This document shows positions 12,695 to 24,143 of a stretch of DNA of 64,000 nt, in pieces. This DNA comes from Gnetum montanum. Taxonomy: Eukaryota > Streptophyta > Gnetopsida > Gnetales > Gnetaceae. Under the pieces are notes generated by a model. It ran no database searches. It worked only from the letters and a program-made list of their open reading frames with translations, and was not told where the DNA came from. The position numbers were made by a program, and so were the translations under genes. The first letter of the stretch is position 1. The number at the start of each line of letters is the position of its first letter. The stretch is from the NCBI GenBank assembly GCA_015680685.1, contig MNCI01035760.1:78937-142936 (forward strand). The letters are read 5' to 3'.

Positions 12695-15600
12695 TCATGC
12701 ATCATCTTCCTCTATGTCATCTTCTTCTACATCATTGTTCCCGCCCTCAAAGGGCCTTGTATCTTCATTTGAATTCTATATCATAGAAAATGTAGTTAGC
12801 TAGAGTCATAATAAAAACTAGAATGAAATAAGTCATTGCACCGCAAGAAAGTGACTAATCCAAGATGGCCCCACGTCTATCTCAGGGGGTATGTAATCTA
12901 AGCTAGTCCTGAGGCATTGCTAGACCTCCTCTTCAGTAATGTCCGCCTAGTGCCTATCTCCCAAATCAGTGTCTACTGCAACTTTCTCCTTTTCAACAAC
13001 CATCCATCTCAGCAATCCTGGAGAAAAAGAGGTAGTGGCAGTCTCACTCGTGGGGAAACTCACTTCCCATTCAAGTGATTCACTGACCATCACTTGTTTC
13101 ATGAACTTGTCGTAAGCCCCAAAAGTGCCAATGACATCCAGGAACACTTCATGAGTATACAACTTAATGGAAGCATCCTGGTACTATTTACGGTAGGTGG
13201 CACATTCCAATTTATACATATGCTTGTGGTTTTTCTAGGACTGCCCCCACTCATAAACTCTTGTGCTATAATCTTTCCAATCTTGGTTCTTCTGGGCCAA
13301 CAAGTCCATTTGCATATGCTGCTCTATTATTTCGCACGTGGCCTCGTTCTTGCACCACACGACTGTCTAATATCTTGCATAATCAATGACGGTCATGCAC
13401 CAACTACCATCGTTGGTTTCCTAGGCCAAAAGGAACTCATTCTTGGAGCAGAGGTCTCCCACCTTAGTGGTTAGATTGACCTTCTCCTTCTCAAGCTTCT
13501 AGAACCGTTTCCATAAGTCTTTGTTTACATGCCTACACTCCCATAGGGAGCATGCCAAGTACAATGCATATTCGCTAGCCTCGTCATACATGCAACGAGG
13601 TACTTCGGTCACTTCTAGTGGGAATTCAGGCACAGCGTCAACCTTGACTACTTGTTTCAAGTCCCACTTGAGGCAAGAGGCTGTCGACCACACACAAAAA
13701 TGCATTAGTAATAGTAGCATAGCAAAGTTTAGCAATCCAAAAAGCCAAGTGTAGCAATTTAAAAAGCCAAGCATAGCAACTTCACTTACCCACTTCTGGA
13801 TCGATCTGCTTGAGATGGTTAATCATGTCATCGACCACCCCTTACATGAATGTAAACGTATCAAGGGTCTTAGCTCATGCTCACAAATGAATCGAAGAAG
13901 GGCTTGTAGTGTCAATAGTGGTATCTACCACATAACCAAATGTGTTAGTCATGACCAAGATGACAACAATAAAGCTAATGAGCAACGCAAATGATAGTGT
14001 AAAGGCTCCTACCTAGCAAACCCTCAGGGGTGATAGCGGGGGGGTCATCCATCAACATACTATCGAATATGTGATCAAACACACCAACATCAAGTTGTAG
14101 CTCCCCTCCTTCTAGCTAACTTAACATCATGGCAGTGCCCTCCACGTTCATTTGCTCCTCTGATGCTGAACTACATTCAGCAAAGGGATCATCAGCAGAG
14201 GTCCCTTCCTAGTTGACAAGGGCCTCCTCTTTATTTGCTAGGGCCCTTCTTTCTATGTTGTCAACATCTTCCTCATCCATAGGAGTGTCCTCCTCATCAA
14301 TAGGGGAGTCCTCCTTGTTAGCAGAAACATCCTCCTCATCAGCAAGAGCATTCTCCTCATCAACAAGAGCCCCTTCCTTTGTAGCGAGAGCTCCTTCTTT
14401 CTTGATCGGGGCCCTTTCCTTTGTGGTCAGGGCCCCTGCATCTTTATTAGTCACCCTCGTTTCAGGAGTCATCACCTCTTGTTCGCCTTCTTCTTCTTCT
14501 AATTCCTCTTCTAGCAAAGCATGTTCACATTAGGCAAAAGTAGAGTAACTTGAAACAAATGCTACATTGTTCTACACTACCTAGCATAGCACAGGTAGCA
14601 AGCATTAATCAAAAAAATGAAGAAACAGAAAAAAGGGAAACATTTAATAATGGGAGGTTGTATTCTGTGAAGCTTGAATCGTACTTTTTTCCCCACTTCT
14701 TCATCTGTACGAGGAGGCTCCTCAACTAGGCGAGACCTTTTTCACTACAACTTAGTGGCCACTATCTCCATAATGAGGTGTTTCCGTTGTAATATGCTAC
14801 CCATAGTAGTAGGAGGCACCTCTCCTATGTTGTCTTGGCCATGGAAGTTGTGGGCCACCCGATCCCTGGTCATCATTGAAAACAACTTCCCAATAGCTTC
14901 TAGGGGATCCTACGATCGGGTGGTGTGGAAGACTTGGCAAATCTATGGTTTGGAAATATGGTTAGGATTTTGTAGCACCAAGACTCCATTCTCAAGGACT
15001 ATCAAGAATTCTGCGAAGTGTTGCAAGCAGGCTACAAAGAAGGCATGATGCACATTGAAATGGGATTCAAGCTTCTTACGAAGCTTGATCATTTCAGCTT
15101 GCAGACCTTTGCAAAGATGCTTGGCCCAATTGTAATGGGCCTCCTCTTCCATGACCTCTCTCATTATCCAAGCTTTCTCGATCCCAATGATTTTTCCTTG
15201 GAAGAGGACCTTGAGGAATGCATAGGCATGAAACATGGGATAAACCATTTTGGTCACTCTTAACCTAGCCTCTTCAATATGGATTCCCTTGCAGTTCTTC
15301 TACGCCCCTAGACACTCCTCAATGTTCCCCTAATGGTTTGCCTCCTTTTTTATCTTTTCCCCCATGGGGAGACCATCAAAAGAAACACAAAATAGATCTG
15401 CAAATAGTTGGTCATTAATCTCAAGCACCACTAGCACACCATGGACGTGTGTACAGAAGCAATCTGCTCTTTCAAAAAAGGAGTCGACTAGGGCAAGCAT
15501 CTTGGCAGTAGGGATTCTTGGGTTCACAGCCAAGAATAACTCCATGAGCCCAGCATCCCAAAGGTTGTTGATGAGTGATTCTGGGGCCCTGTTGCAGAGC

Positions 15601-17364
15601 CAATGTTGGGTCTCGTCCACCTCCCCATACTTGAAATAAATGTTAGCCTCATTATGCCCAGAGGTGATCACGGTCACCTCCTAGGATTTCTTCGCCACTG
15701 TAGTAGTTTACAAAAAGAAAAAGTAAAAAGCTAAATAAAAAATAAAAGAAAAGTAGAAACAACACTCGAACATGTGAACATGAATTCACGGTCTAGCATA
15801 CCAAGTTTAAACGGTGATGGAAACTATGGGAGATCCACTGACACGTCTTCAATGGTGATCAACATAAGAGATGCCCAATCCCCATCCAACCAACCAAAAT
15901 CCTTACACCTATTATAAAACTGGGAGTACTAGGTTGGATAGGTTTTGTATTCACCCCCCACATTGGCCTATCATGCTGGTGCGCACATTCCCAGTGGAGG
16001 AAAACTCCCGCAAGGCCATATGTGCCAAGGCCAAGGCATCAGTATCACCGTGAAGCCCACTTTTGTTGATATAAAACCTGGTAACACAAAGCACATACAC
16101 TGTTAACATTTTTTCCTAGCATAGCATGTGTTGCATAACGTAATGAAATATGTTTACAGAACTCACCCACTGGCACAATAAATGTTCCTAGTGGGTTCTG
16201 AAAACATGTTCCCATGTGACAAGCAATGAACAACATGTTGTACAAGTGATAGTAATTATAATCAGGCATTTCCTAGACCCAAGTTAGATGCCTCAAGCTT
16301 TTTGGGTGTTGACTAGATCCTCCTACCTACTCGCCCCTGATTCATCCATCAGTCAGAAATTTCAAAATACCCTGGTTTGCCCCAGGCAATAGGATTTTTG
16401 TAATTGCAGCTGCTACCTCCTCTAATAAGTGTGACCAAATGATCACACTAAAGTACTAGAGGAGGAATTGTAGGAAGTCCCGCGTGCCTTCCTGGAACTA
16501 GACCGCCTACCACTCCACACGTGTATGGGGTGGAGGAACGTTGGCCACCGGTTCGCTTAGGCAACACAAAACCCTTCAATTTCTAGGATAATCAAGATGG
16601 ATCTTAACATCACCCTGCACAACACAATGGAAAATGTTAACATTATGTTCGAGTGGAGTTCGCATGTAGCTTAGCAGGATTAGTCATTTGCAAATAGCGT
16701 AGCATAACTCTTTCCTTACATGTAGCATAGCAAAACCACAAGGGTAATAGCGTAGCAACACGATATCACCAATGCATTGACCTAAAGATCTCATAGCACA
16801 CTAGCCTAGTGTAGCAATGAAAAAATTAGATATGAATTTTAAACGAGAAATAATTTAATATGCTGCAATCACTTCAACAAATCCTTTGACATACAAAATG
16901 ACTCGTACTACACTGTGTTAAACACGTGTTACGCTGTCAAATCACACACGTGGCCAAACCCTCCTGAGGATCGTACACTACACTATTTGCAGGCTAGGTT
17001 TCCAGAATCACCTAAAACTCTGTGGCAAGGCATTCATGGCAACAGCAGTTTGGGAAATACTATATGCAACCTTAGCGTAGCATCCGTACACCCGTTGCAG
17101 CCGAATCGGCAACAGTGGCAGTGTAACAGCCAAAATGGGAACCAAAACGGTGACAGAAGATGTAGATTTTCAAAACATAAAAAATGAAAAAGAAAGCAGA
17201 GACAACAATAGCAATATGAAAAATAAAGATAGCGTAGCAACTTACCAGGCTGATGGAGTCTCCTCTCGTACTATGATGTGCGCCTGCAATAGACATCCCA
17301 GGCTGTCTTTCACCTCATCCACCTTGGCGAGCACTAGGTGTTTGCATTCTCTTTTAGGTGTCAT
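12695..17364 (-). pseudogene. Antisense multi-exon gene inside element 1 (product unknown)
   Basis: Reconstructed from matching splice signals in elements 1 and 5. Exons on the minus strand: 17364-17246, 16614-16167, 16077-15802, 15697-14648, 14510-14013, 13924-13790, 13680-12860, 12775-12695 (stop TGA). Donors are mostly GTAAGT, GTGAGT or GTATGC; two here are mutated (14647, 12859) but intact in element 5. Exon phases agree wherever I checked; exon 2 needs small indels. The ancestral protein is roughly 1,100 residues. Recognisable blocks are CHMGTCFQNP (exon 2), KYGEVDETQHW and DGLPMGEKI (exon 4), an acidic ADEED/DEED repeat tract (exon 5), CMYDEASEYALYLACSLWEC (exon 7), and an acidic end EEDDIEEDDA (exon 8). 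I find no membrane segment or known catalytic motif and do not recognise it. About ten in-frame stops show this copy is dead. Confidence 0.75.
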
Positions 17365-17498
17365 CATCTTGGTTGCAAATTCTTTCTTAGTCACTACGCT
17401 AAATCACCTTCCTCTTTGTCAATACAACCACTCTACACTCTGGATGTGGGCTCTACGCTCTTACGATGAAAATGATGAGTCTACCAGGGGTAAACCCT

Positions 17499-17506
17499 TA
17501 TTTATA
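17499..17506 (-). promoter_or_regulatory. TATA box of the antisense gene, element 1
   Basis: TATAAATA on the minus strand, followed by AGGGTTTACCCCTGG. It sits about 135 bases upstream of the antisense ATG (17364). The same box and spacing occur in element 5 (55624-55631). Confidence 0.7.
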
Positions 17507-17539
17507 GTCAACATGGTGAAAAGGAACTTGTCATTTTTG

Positions 17540-17560
17540 CATCCCAATTAATGTGGGATG
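17540..17560 (-). promoter_or_regulatory. Palindrome upstream of the antisense TATA box
   Basis: CATCCCA, 7 bases, TGGGATG: a perfect 7-bp inverted repeat about 35 bases upstream of the TATA box. Both arms are conserved in element 5 (55664-55684), where surrounding bases differ. A plausible binding site for a dimeric factor. Confidence 0.5.
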
Positions 17561-17649
17561 TTTCATACAGCGTAGCACTCTCACCATAGTGTAGTAGCAC
17601 TATTTGCATCATAGCAAGTGGGCCTGACCAAAAACTTCGTCCCACCTTA

Positions 17650-17880
17650 GACTAGCAACTTACCTTGGTAAGAATAACTTGTTAGCGGTCCGCAAAGACC
17701 TTAAACTAATACTTCTTACCTTTGCAAGCATAACTCATTAATGGTCCACAAAGACCTTAAACTAATACTTTTGACTTATAAACCTCGATCAAGTTAGCGG
17801 TCCGCAAAGACCTTAAACTAGCAATTTTGAACTTTTGCATCCAGGTGGTCCGCTATAACCTTAAACTGATAGATTGCAAA
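17650..17880 (+). repeat. Tandem array ii of element 1 (core GGTCCGCAAAGACCTTAAACTA)
   Basis: Four units of about 60 bases, each with GTCCGCAAAGACCTTAAACT. It lies between the antisense promoter and the RT exon. The core resembles that of arrays i and iii (CCTAAAACTGG, CTTAAACTAGC). Element 5 has a longer version. Confidence 0.85.
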
Positions 17881-18002
17881 CTTTGTATCATAGTTTACAA
17901 TTATTTCAACTGTTCATATCTCATTGCTACTTTGCAAATGTTTACTATGCTCTGTCGCTACAAACAAGTATCACTTAACTTGGCTTTTATCTTATTTTGG
18001 TA

Positions 18003-19300
18003 GGTTGAGCAAGAATGGCAATGAATCATAATCTATCTTCACTTCCAGCCTTGACAAGCCCACACAGCGAGCTTACAAGACAATTGAACCCAGAGTCAAT
18101 AGACTAGGAAGCATCCACCGATAGCACTATAGCATCCTTAGAAACATCCCCAGACTGGCTCGAACATCTAGTTCAAGCCCTAGATTTAGAGGTCTGGGAT
18201 GTGACTGAGGACCCTCTCATTAAAACACCTATGACTACATCCAGGGGGAAAATAAAAACATTAAAACTTAGCTCCCTCCTAGATTCACAAACACATAAAG
18301 ATGTATCCAAGGTCCTGCAAGACAACATCAAAGTATTTTCCTGGTCTTATAATGACATGCCAGGCTTAGATCTGAGGCTTATAAAGCACAACATTGTCTT
18401 AGACCCATGTATGAAGGCAGTTAAACAAAAGGCTTGCAAAGTTAAACCAGAGATCGCACTGGCCATACACGATGAAATCACTAAGCTGTATCAGGCTAGT
18501 TTCATCCGGGTAGTTGATTACTCAAAATGGATATCGAACATCATTGTAGTTTCTAAGAAAATGGGAGGAATACGAATTTGTATAGACTTCTGGGATCTGA
18601 ACAAAGCAATGATCAAAGAAAACTTCACATTGCTGAGTATTGATCAACTCATCATCACTACGGCCAGTCATGCTCTACTATCCTTCATGGACAGTTTCTC
18701 CGGCTACAATCAAATTTGTATCAACCCAGAGCATCAGTTAACAATAACTTTCATGATCCCATGGGGTACCTTCTATTATACTATGATGCCCTTTGGACTC
18801 AAAAATGCTGGAGCAACCTACTAAAGATCCATGACATGCATCTTTAGTGACTACATTCTGGAAACACTAAATGACTATGTGGATGCCATAGCAGTCAAAT
18901 CTAAAGAGGCTACTGACCATTCCAATGATCTAGGTGTAGTCCTCAAACACTGCCAAATGCATGACTTACGCCTCAATCCAAAGAAGTGTGTCTTTGAGGT
19001 GAAAACCAAACTCATGCTAGGGTTTGTAGCATCAAATATTGGAATACGAGTGGACCCTAACAAATTTAAGGTGATCGTTAATCTAGCACCCCCTACCAAC
19101 CTTAAAGAACTTCGTGGGTTGCAAGGTAGGATACAGTTCATCAAAAGGTTTATAGCAAAGTTGATTGACAAGTTACATCTAATGCAACATTTACTAAAGA
19201 AAGGGGTTAACTTTGAATGGACAACACAATGCCAACAAGCCTTCGATGATCTAAAGAAAGAGCTTTTACACCTCCCAACTGTTTACCCACCGTAGAGGGA
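18003..19300 (+). pseudogene. pol: Reverse transcriptase of element 1
   Basis: The frame opens after a pyrimidine-rich TTATTTTGGTAG that looks like a 3' splice acceptor; the first Met follows within 15-20 bases. RT motifs in order: WISNIIVVSKKMGGIRICIDF, LLSFMDSFSGYNQI, WGTFYYTMMPFGLKNAGATY, then YVDAIAV in place of YVDD (second catalytic Asp to Ala, about 18878), LNPKKCVFEV, and LRGLQGRIQFIKRFI. Stops lie at 18822-18824 and 19293. RT copies element RNA into DNA. Element 5 keeps the intact YVDD. Confidence 0.85.
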
Positions 19301-19650
19301 TAAGCCTTTCTACATCTACCTTGCCACCTCAGACATGTCTTTCATGGCACTGTTATGTCAAAGAAGAGATGATAGCTCTGAGATTCCAGTGTATTACCTA
19401 AGTCATGCATTAATAGCGTACAAGGTGAAGTATAATGAGGTGGAGAGAAATTGCCTCACCCTAGTTTTTGCATTAAAAAAGTGGACACATTATTTGTTCC
19501 GTAGCAAAGTTAACATCATTTGCAAAAGCAATGTACTCCAGGCTATCACAAACAATCTATACGAAAGTAGCAGGATAGCCCGATGGAAAGCCATAACTGT
19601 GAAATTTGATTTGCATTATGTGACCTAATCATCAACAAAAGGTCATGCTA
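19300..19650 (+). pseudogene. pol: gypsy-type RNase H of element 1
   Basis: It contains PFYIYLATSDMSFMALL, PVYYLSHALIAYKVKYNEVERNC and WTHYLFRSKVNIICKSN. It has the Ty3 RNase H layout, but the motif that usually reads TDS is CKS, so an acidic residue is missing. The same change in element 5 suggests the ancestral domain was already inactive, as known for Tat elements with a second RNase H. Confidence 0.75.
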
Positions 19651-19655
19651 TAGCT

Positions 19656-20160
19656 ATGCAACTTACGACCTCACCCATCGATGATCAGGCAACCATAGAA
19701 CCCGAATTCCCCGACAAGCATGTTAGCACCATCAACGTTGTCCCATTACATCTCAAAGCTACTTTGCATTTCGACGGCGCCTCAACTATGTGTGGTGGTA
19801 GTGCAGTAGCTATCATTACGTTCCCCTCTAGGGACATTCAACCATTTGCTTCTTGTTTTACATTCCTTTGTACGAACAACATGGTAGAGTATGAAGGACT
19901 CCTTAGGGGCCTCTTAGCAAACCAAGCATTAAAAATTCAACACTTGGAAATTCAAGGTGATTCACAACTCATTGTGAATCAAGTCACTGAGGTCTATGCC
20001 TACAAAGCTACTCATCTATAGCCCTATTGCGACCTAGTAAAAATTTTTCTCAAGTAGTTTGCAACAATAGATGTTCAACATGTGCCATGCAATGAGAACA
20101 TCATAGCAGATGTCCTAGCCACTCTAGCATTAAATGTGCCACCACAGCCATTCACAAGTT
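19656..20160 (+). pseudogene. pol: Archaeal-type RNase H (aRNH) of element 1
   Basis: Four acidic motifs are all present: LHFDGAS (D), NMVEYEGLLRGL (E), EIQGDSQLIVNQV (D) and IIADVLATLAL (D). This second RNase H, placed between the gypsy RNase H and integrase, is the hallmark of the Tat/Ogre lineage and would remove RNA from the RNA/DNA hybrid. Two stops interrupt it (20020-20060). Confidence 0.8.
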
Positions 20161-20229
20161 TGCCCACTTCGATAACTGAGTGTACGGAGCCTATCACTCA
20201 AGCAGTACATGTCACATCTGTAAGCGCAA

Positions 20230-21484
20230 CCGATACCTAGGAGTGGTACACCAACATTAAAGCCTATCTACAACATGGCGAACCCCCATGCAAATTGACA
20301 TCTACCTAAAGGGATGTGATCTGCAAACATGCTCGGTAATATGTACTTATGGGAGATAATGCTTTCTATAAATGATCCTTTGATGAGATATTGCTAGCAT
20401 GCGTAAATGAGGAACAAGCGCATAAGGTCATTAATGAGGTACACGAGGGACTGTGTGGTGGACACATAGCACCTAGGGCCATGGCAGCAAAAATCAGACA
20501 CCTAGGGTACTACTGGCCTCACATGAAATGCGATTCCCTAGCCAAAGTTAAGACTTGTGATACGTGCCAAAATATGCAAATCTTATACACATTTCACCTA
20601 CAAAGTTGCACTCGACGTAGATCACGTGGCCATTCCAACGATGGGGACTAGACATTATAGGACCTATCACATCTAAGTCTTCCATAAGGCATAGTTTCAT
20701 CATCACTGCCACTAAGTACTTTACAAAGTGGGTAGAGGCTATTCCCCTTAGGAAGACTACATCTCAACAGGTTTGCCACTATATATTGGATAACATAGTG
20801 ATAAGGTTTGGGCTTCCCATAACTATTGTGACAGACAACGGGCCATAATTTAGTAGTGCGGAAACCAAAACCTTTTGTAGCAACCTTGGCATTAAACAAT
20901 CATTCTCCTCGCCATACTAACTGCAAGCAAATGGACAGGTAGAAGCTATGAACAAAGCCATCATTAACTTGCTCAAAAAAATACTTAGCAACAGTAAGAG
21001 GTGATGGCATGAGCAAATCCTCTATGTGATATGGGCTTATAGAACGACGTGCAGGAAAGCAACAGGTAAAAATCCTTACAGTCTTATTTATGGATCTGAA
21101 GCGGTGTTGTCTCTTGAGCTGCAAGTACCATCACTTTGAATGATCCTATCAAACATTGTGAACAAAGCCTAGAACAATGAGTCAAGGATCATCGACCTCA
21201 ACTCCATAGAGGAGGAGCATGCACAAACACTTGGATGGATCGAGTGCTATCAAGACTAGCAACAGCAAAAGTAACATACAATCCCACATCAACGATCGAT
21301 AAAAAAGGGAGACCTGATTCTCAAGGCTATCCATGAACATGTGAACAAGTTCTCAGCAAACTAGGAAGGTCCATTCATGATCACAAAAGTCTATGGGAAT
21401 GGATCCTTCAAGCTAGCAAACATGGATGGCAAAGAGTTCGCAAATCCTATGAATCATTCGTATCTCAAGCCATACTACATCTGA
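20230..21484 (+). pseudogene. pol: Integrase of element 1
   Basis: HHCC zinc site: HEGLCGGH ... CDTCQ (about 20440-20570). The catalytic core has GLDIIGPI (D), VTDNGP followed by a stop (D) and NGQVEAMNKAI (E), so the DD-E triad can still be read across several frame breaks. After it come NPYSLIYGSEA and a C-terminal part ending NHSYLKPYYI then stop (TGA about 21482). Integrase inserts the cDNA and makes the 5-bp target copy. Confidence 0.8.
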
Positions 21485-22000
21485 TGCATAATCAAGGTAA
21501 GCAAAGCATGTCCACTACGACATAAAACTAGAAAGGCACATCCACTACAATGTAAAACTAGCAAAGCACGTCTACTACTATGTAAAACTAGCAAAGCACA
21601 TCCGCTACAGTGTAAAACTGGCAAAGCACGTCTGCTACGATGTAAAATTGGCAAAGCTCATCCGCTACAACGTAAAACTAGCAAAGATAGTCTGCTATGA
21701 CTATAAACTAGCACAGACCATCTGCCATGACATTAAACTAGCAAAGCGCGTTCCCTACGATGTTAAACTAGCACAGAAGGTCCGCTACGACCTTAAACTA
21801 ACCCATCCATAGTCCACTATGATGATAAACTAGCACATCAATCTGCTAGGACCTTAAACTAGCACAGCAATCGTTTGCTACGATGATAAACTAGCACAGC
21901 GGTCTACTAGGACCTTAAACTAGCACATCATGATTTTCTGGGACCTTAAACCAGTACATCCGATGGTCTACCAGGACCTTAAACTGGGTTCATAGCACAA
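21485..22000 (+). repeat. Tandem array iii of element 1 (30-bp unit, about 16 copies)
   Basis: Unit GCAAAGCACGTCTGCTACGATGTAAAACTG-like, drifting to GCTAGGACCTTAAACTAGCAC in later copies. It starts directly after the integrase stop. The period is a multiple of three, which gives long spurious frames. Element 5 matches at 59800-60240. Confidence 0.9.
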
Positions 22001-23360
22001 CACGTCCAACTCACAATCCATGACCCTACAAGCAAGCAAGCGTGCACAGTGCCAACAAGGGGTGGGATAGTGCAGTTCTAGAATGTAGTTCACGATGCCA
22101 AGAAAACACTCTCTAGAATATATGCAACGCCACTACCCCTAGCATCTTGCTAATCCTCTAGAGATGCCGTATGACATCTTGCTGAACTTCCAGAGCTACC
22201 GCCACCACAGCCTGTCACCCTAGCAGTATCTTTCATTGTCAGCACCTACTGCTAGAGTGCTAACATTATTGTGGCCCAACCACAAAGTTTCTACCCTCCA
22301 GCCCCCACCATCACCTAAACCCAAAAGATGTCCATCTATAAGGCATCTCACATTATAGTTAAACTGCATAATGTTTTCCTTGGGTGGGGACTCCTGGGCA
22401 CTCACATCACAGTGACTCCTAGCCTCCTCAATGTCGACCTCTCCACGCTAATGCTACCAAAACTATTGCTGGCCTTTCTAGTTTGGACATTGAATGCCTC
22501 AGTAATAACATCCATTGTTCTAGCAGCATCCAAAGCTAGCAAGACCTTTGCCTTCATTTTGCTTTATGGTTGTTTCTTCTAGTTTTCTCTCTGTTGTGTT
22601 TGCAGGGTACGTGATGAAGGGGCATCGATCAGAGGTGCGTTTCGCCATGATGGCACGACACTACATCAGTCCAAGATGGTCATCCTAACTAGGTTGGCTA
22701 CTTGGGAGTGCACATCCTATCCTCCCCCTTAACCTCTTTTACCTCATTTCATACACCTATAATTCTCCTTCTGACACCTCTCTTTTATGAATTTTCCCCT
22801 ATGCCTGTAAATCCCTCCCATATACTCAACTGCAAAGTCCATGATGTGCATAACGCAACTTGCCGCATGGGAAGCATTTGTAGGTAGGTCAAAGCCCCAC
22901 ATGGATGTAACGCAACTCATCCTGGGGAGGAAACACTTGTCCTACAACAACAAGGTTGTTTGCAAATGAAAATGGCAAAATAGCAAAAAAACTGTAAAAG
23001 AGCAAATGCTCAAGAAAAAAAACAAAGTGCCCAAAATAAATGGCACCTCAGTTGTTTCGCAATGACCATCTCTAAGCATTCGAATGAGAGGTCAGAAGCT
23101 TGCAAAAGAAAAGATTCCCATGCACATTGACTCCCTCACAAGCACTCTAACGAGGGACTACACTGTGCTACATCTTTCCCTTTCCGAAACTATCCTCGCA
23201 TATTCACCCTTTCCCCCTTCCCCACATAACTATTCTGGTACTCTTGAGCATAGCTAAGCAACATCTGGATAATTACTGAAGAGCGATGTTAGCATCTATT
23301 CTGTCGTGGTGTTTAGTATTCTTTGTCGACATCTCTTGGGCCCATCCTCTATACGTTGAT
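22001..23360 (+). other. 3' untranslated stretch of element 1
   Basis: No convincing gene. It is colinear with 60240-61610 of element 5, including AAGCATTTGTAGGTAGGTCAAA near 22872. Short frames differ between the two copies. Confidence 0.6.
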
Positions 23361-23373
23361 AAAGAGGGGCCAT
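23361..23373 (+). promoter_or_regulatory. Polypurine tract of element 1
   Basis: AAAGAGGGGCCA directly precedes the 3' LTR start TGAAACACC. It is the plus-strand primer and is identical in element 5 (61613-61624). Confidence 0.75.
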
Positions 23374-24143
23374 TGAAACACCATCTAGATAATTTCAAGA
23401 TCCTTTTACTTCACCAGGGTCTTCGAGTTTAGGTAAGGACTTCCACAAGTGCAGCATCATGACAATTTGGCTGGAAAAGTGTAGACACCGAAGATAGACT
23501 ATGCAATCTAGCAATTTTTCTACCTCCAAGACTAGCAGGCCCAATGGACTCTCTAGCCTACCCACCTAGACAATTCACCCTGCTAACAGTCTATTCAGAA
23601 ACTATGCTAGGAGTTGTTGATGGTGTTCAGGATGGACAAAACAGCTTAGCAAGTTTTCTAGTAAGAGAAGTCTACTACACTACGCTATGTTGTGTAGTGT
23701 AGTAGGCCTTCTAAAAAATCAATCAAGTGTCCGAATACAAGTTTTGGCAAGCTGTTTGCAAAACGCAAAGTTAGAATCTAGCCAACACAGGATGCTATGC
23801 TATGCTATGCTATATAGCATAGCACAATGTAGCAAAAGCAAAACACATAAAGGCTCCTTTTCCAAGCCTTTTTGACAAAAGGACTAAATCTAACAACATT
23901 GTGGCTTCCAAAACTACCTTGTCTCAGTTAGCCTTCAAATCACAAGCAAAGTTTTCACATGAAACCCTGTAATTATGACAAAAATGCAAGTTACATTGGC
24001 CACTATGCTATGCTATGCTATGTAGTGTAGCATAGCGTAGCAAAGATGCAAATCAACAAAATGCTCCAAAGGTTAACCTGACATGTCCCAAGGCCTCCAG
24101 CAAATGCTGTTGACTCCTACGCAAGTTTTCTATTCAAACTGGT

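Noticed and set aside
14213-14533. Plus-strand Ser-rich frame of 106 residues
   Set aside because: Complement of the acidic repeat tract of antisense exon 5, which is supported by splice sites and element-5 homology.
12695-17364. Retroviral-type envelope gene
   Set aside because: The region is antisense to the element, intron-bearing, lacks signal peptide and membrane segment, and has acidic tracts instead.
21485-22000. CRISPR-like regular repeats
   Set aside because: Units are contiguous and drifting with no unique spacers; plant retroelement minisatellite.
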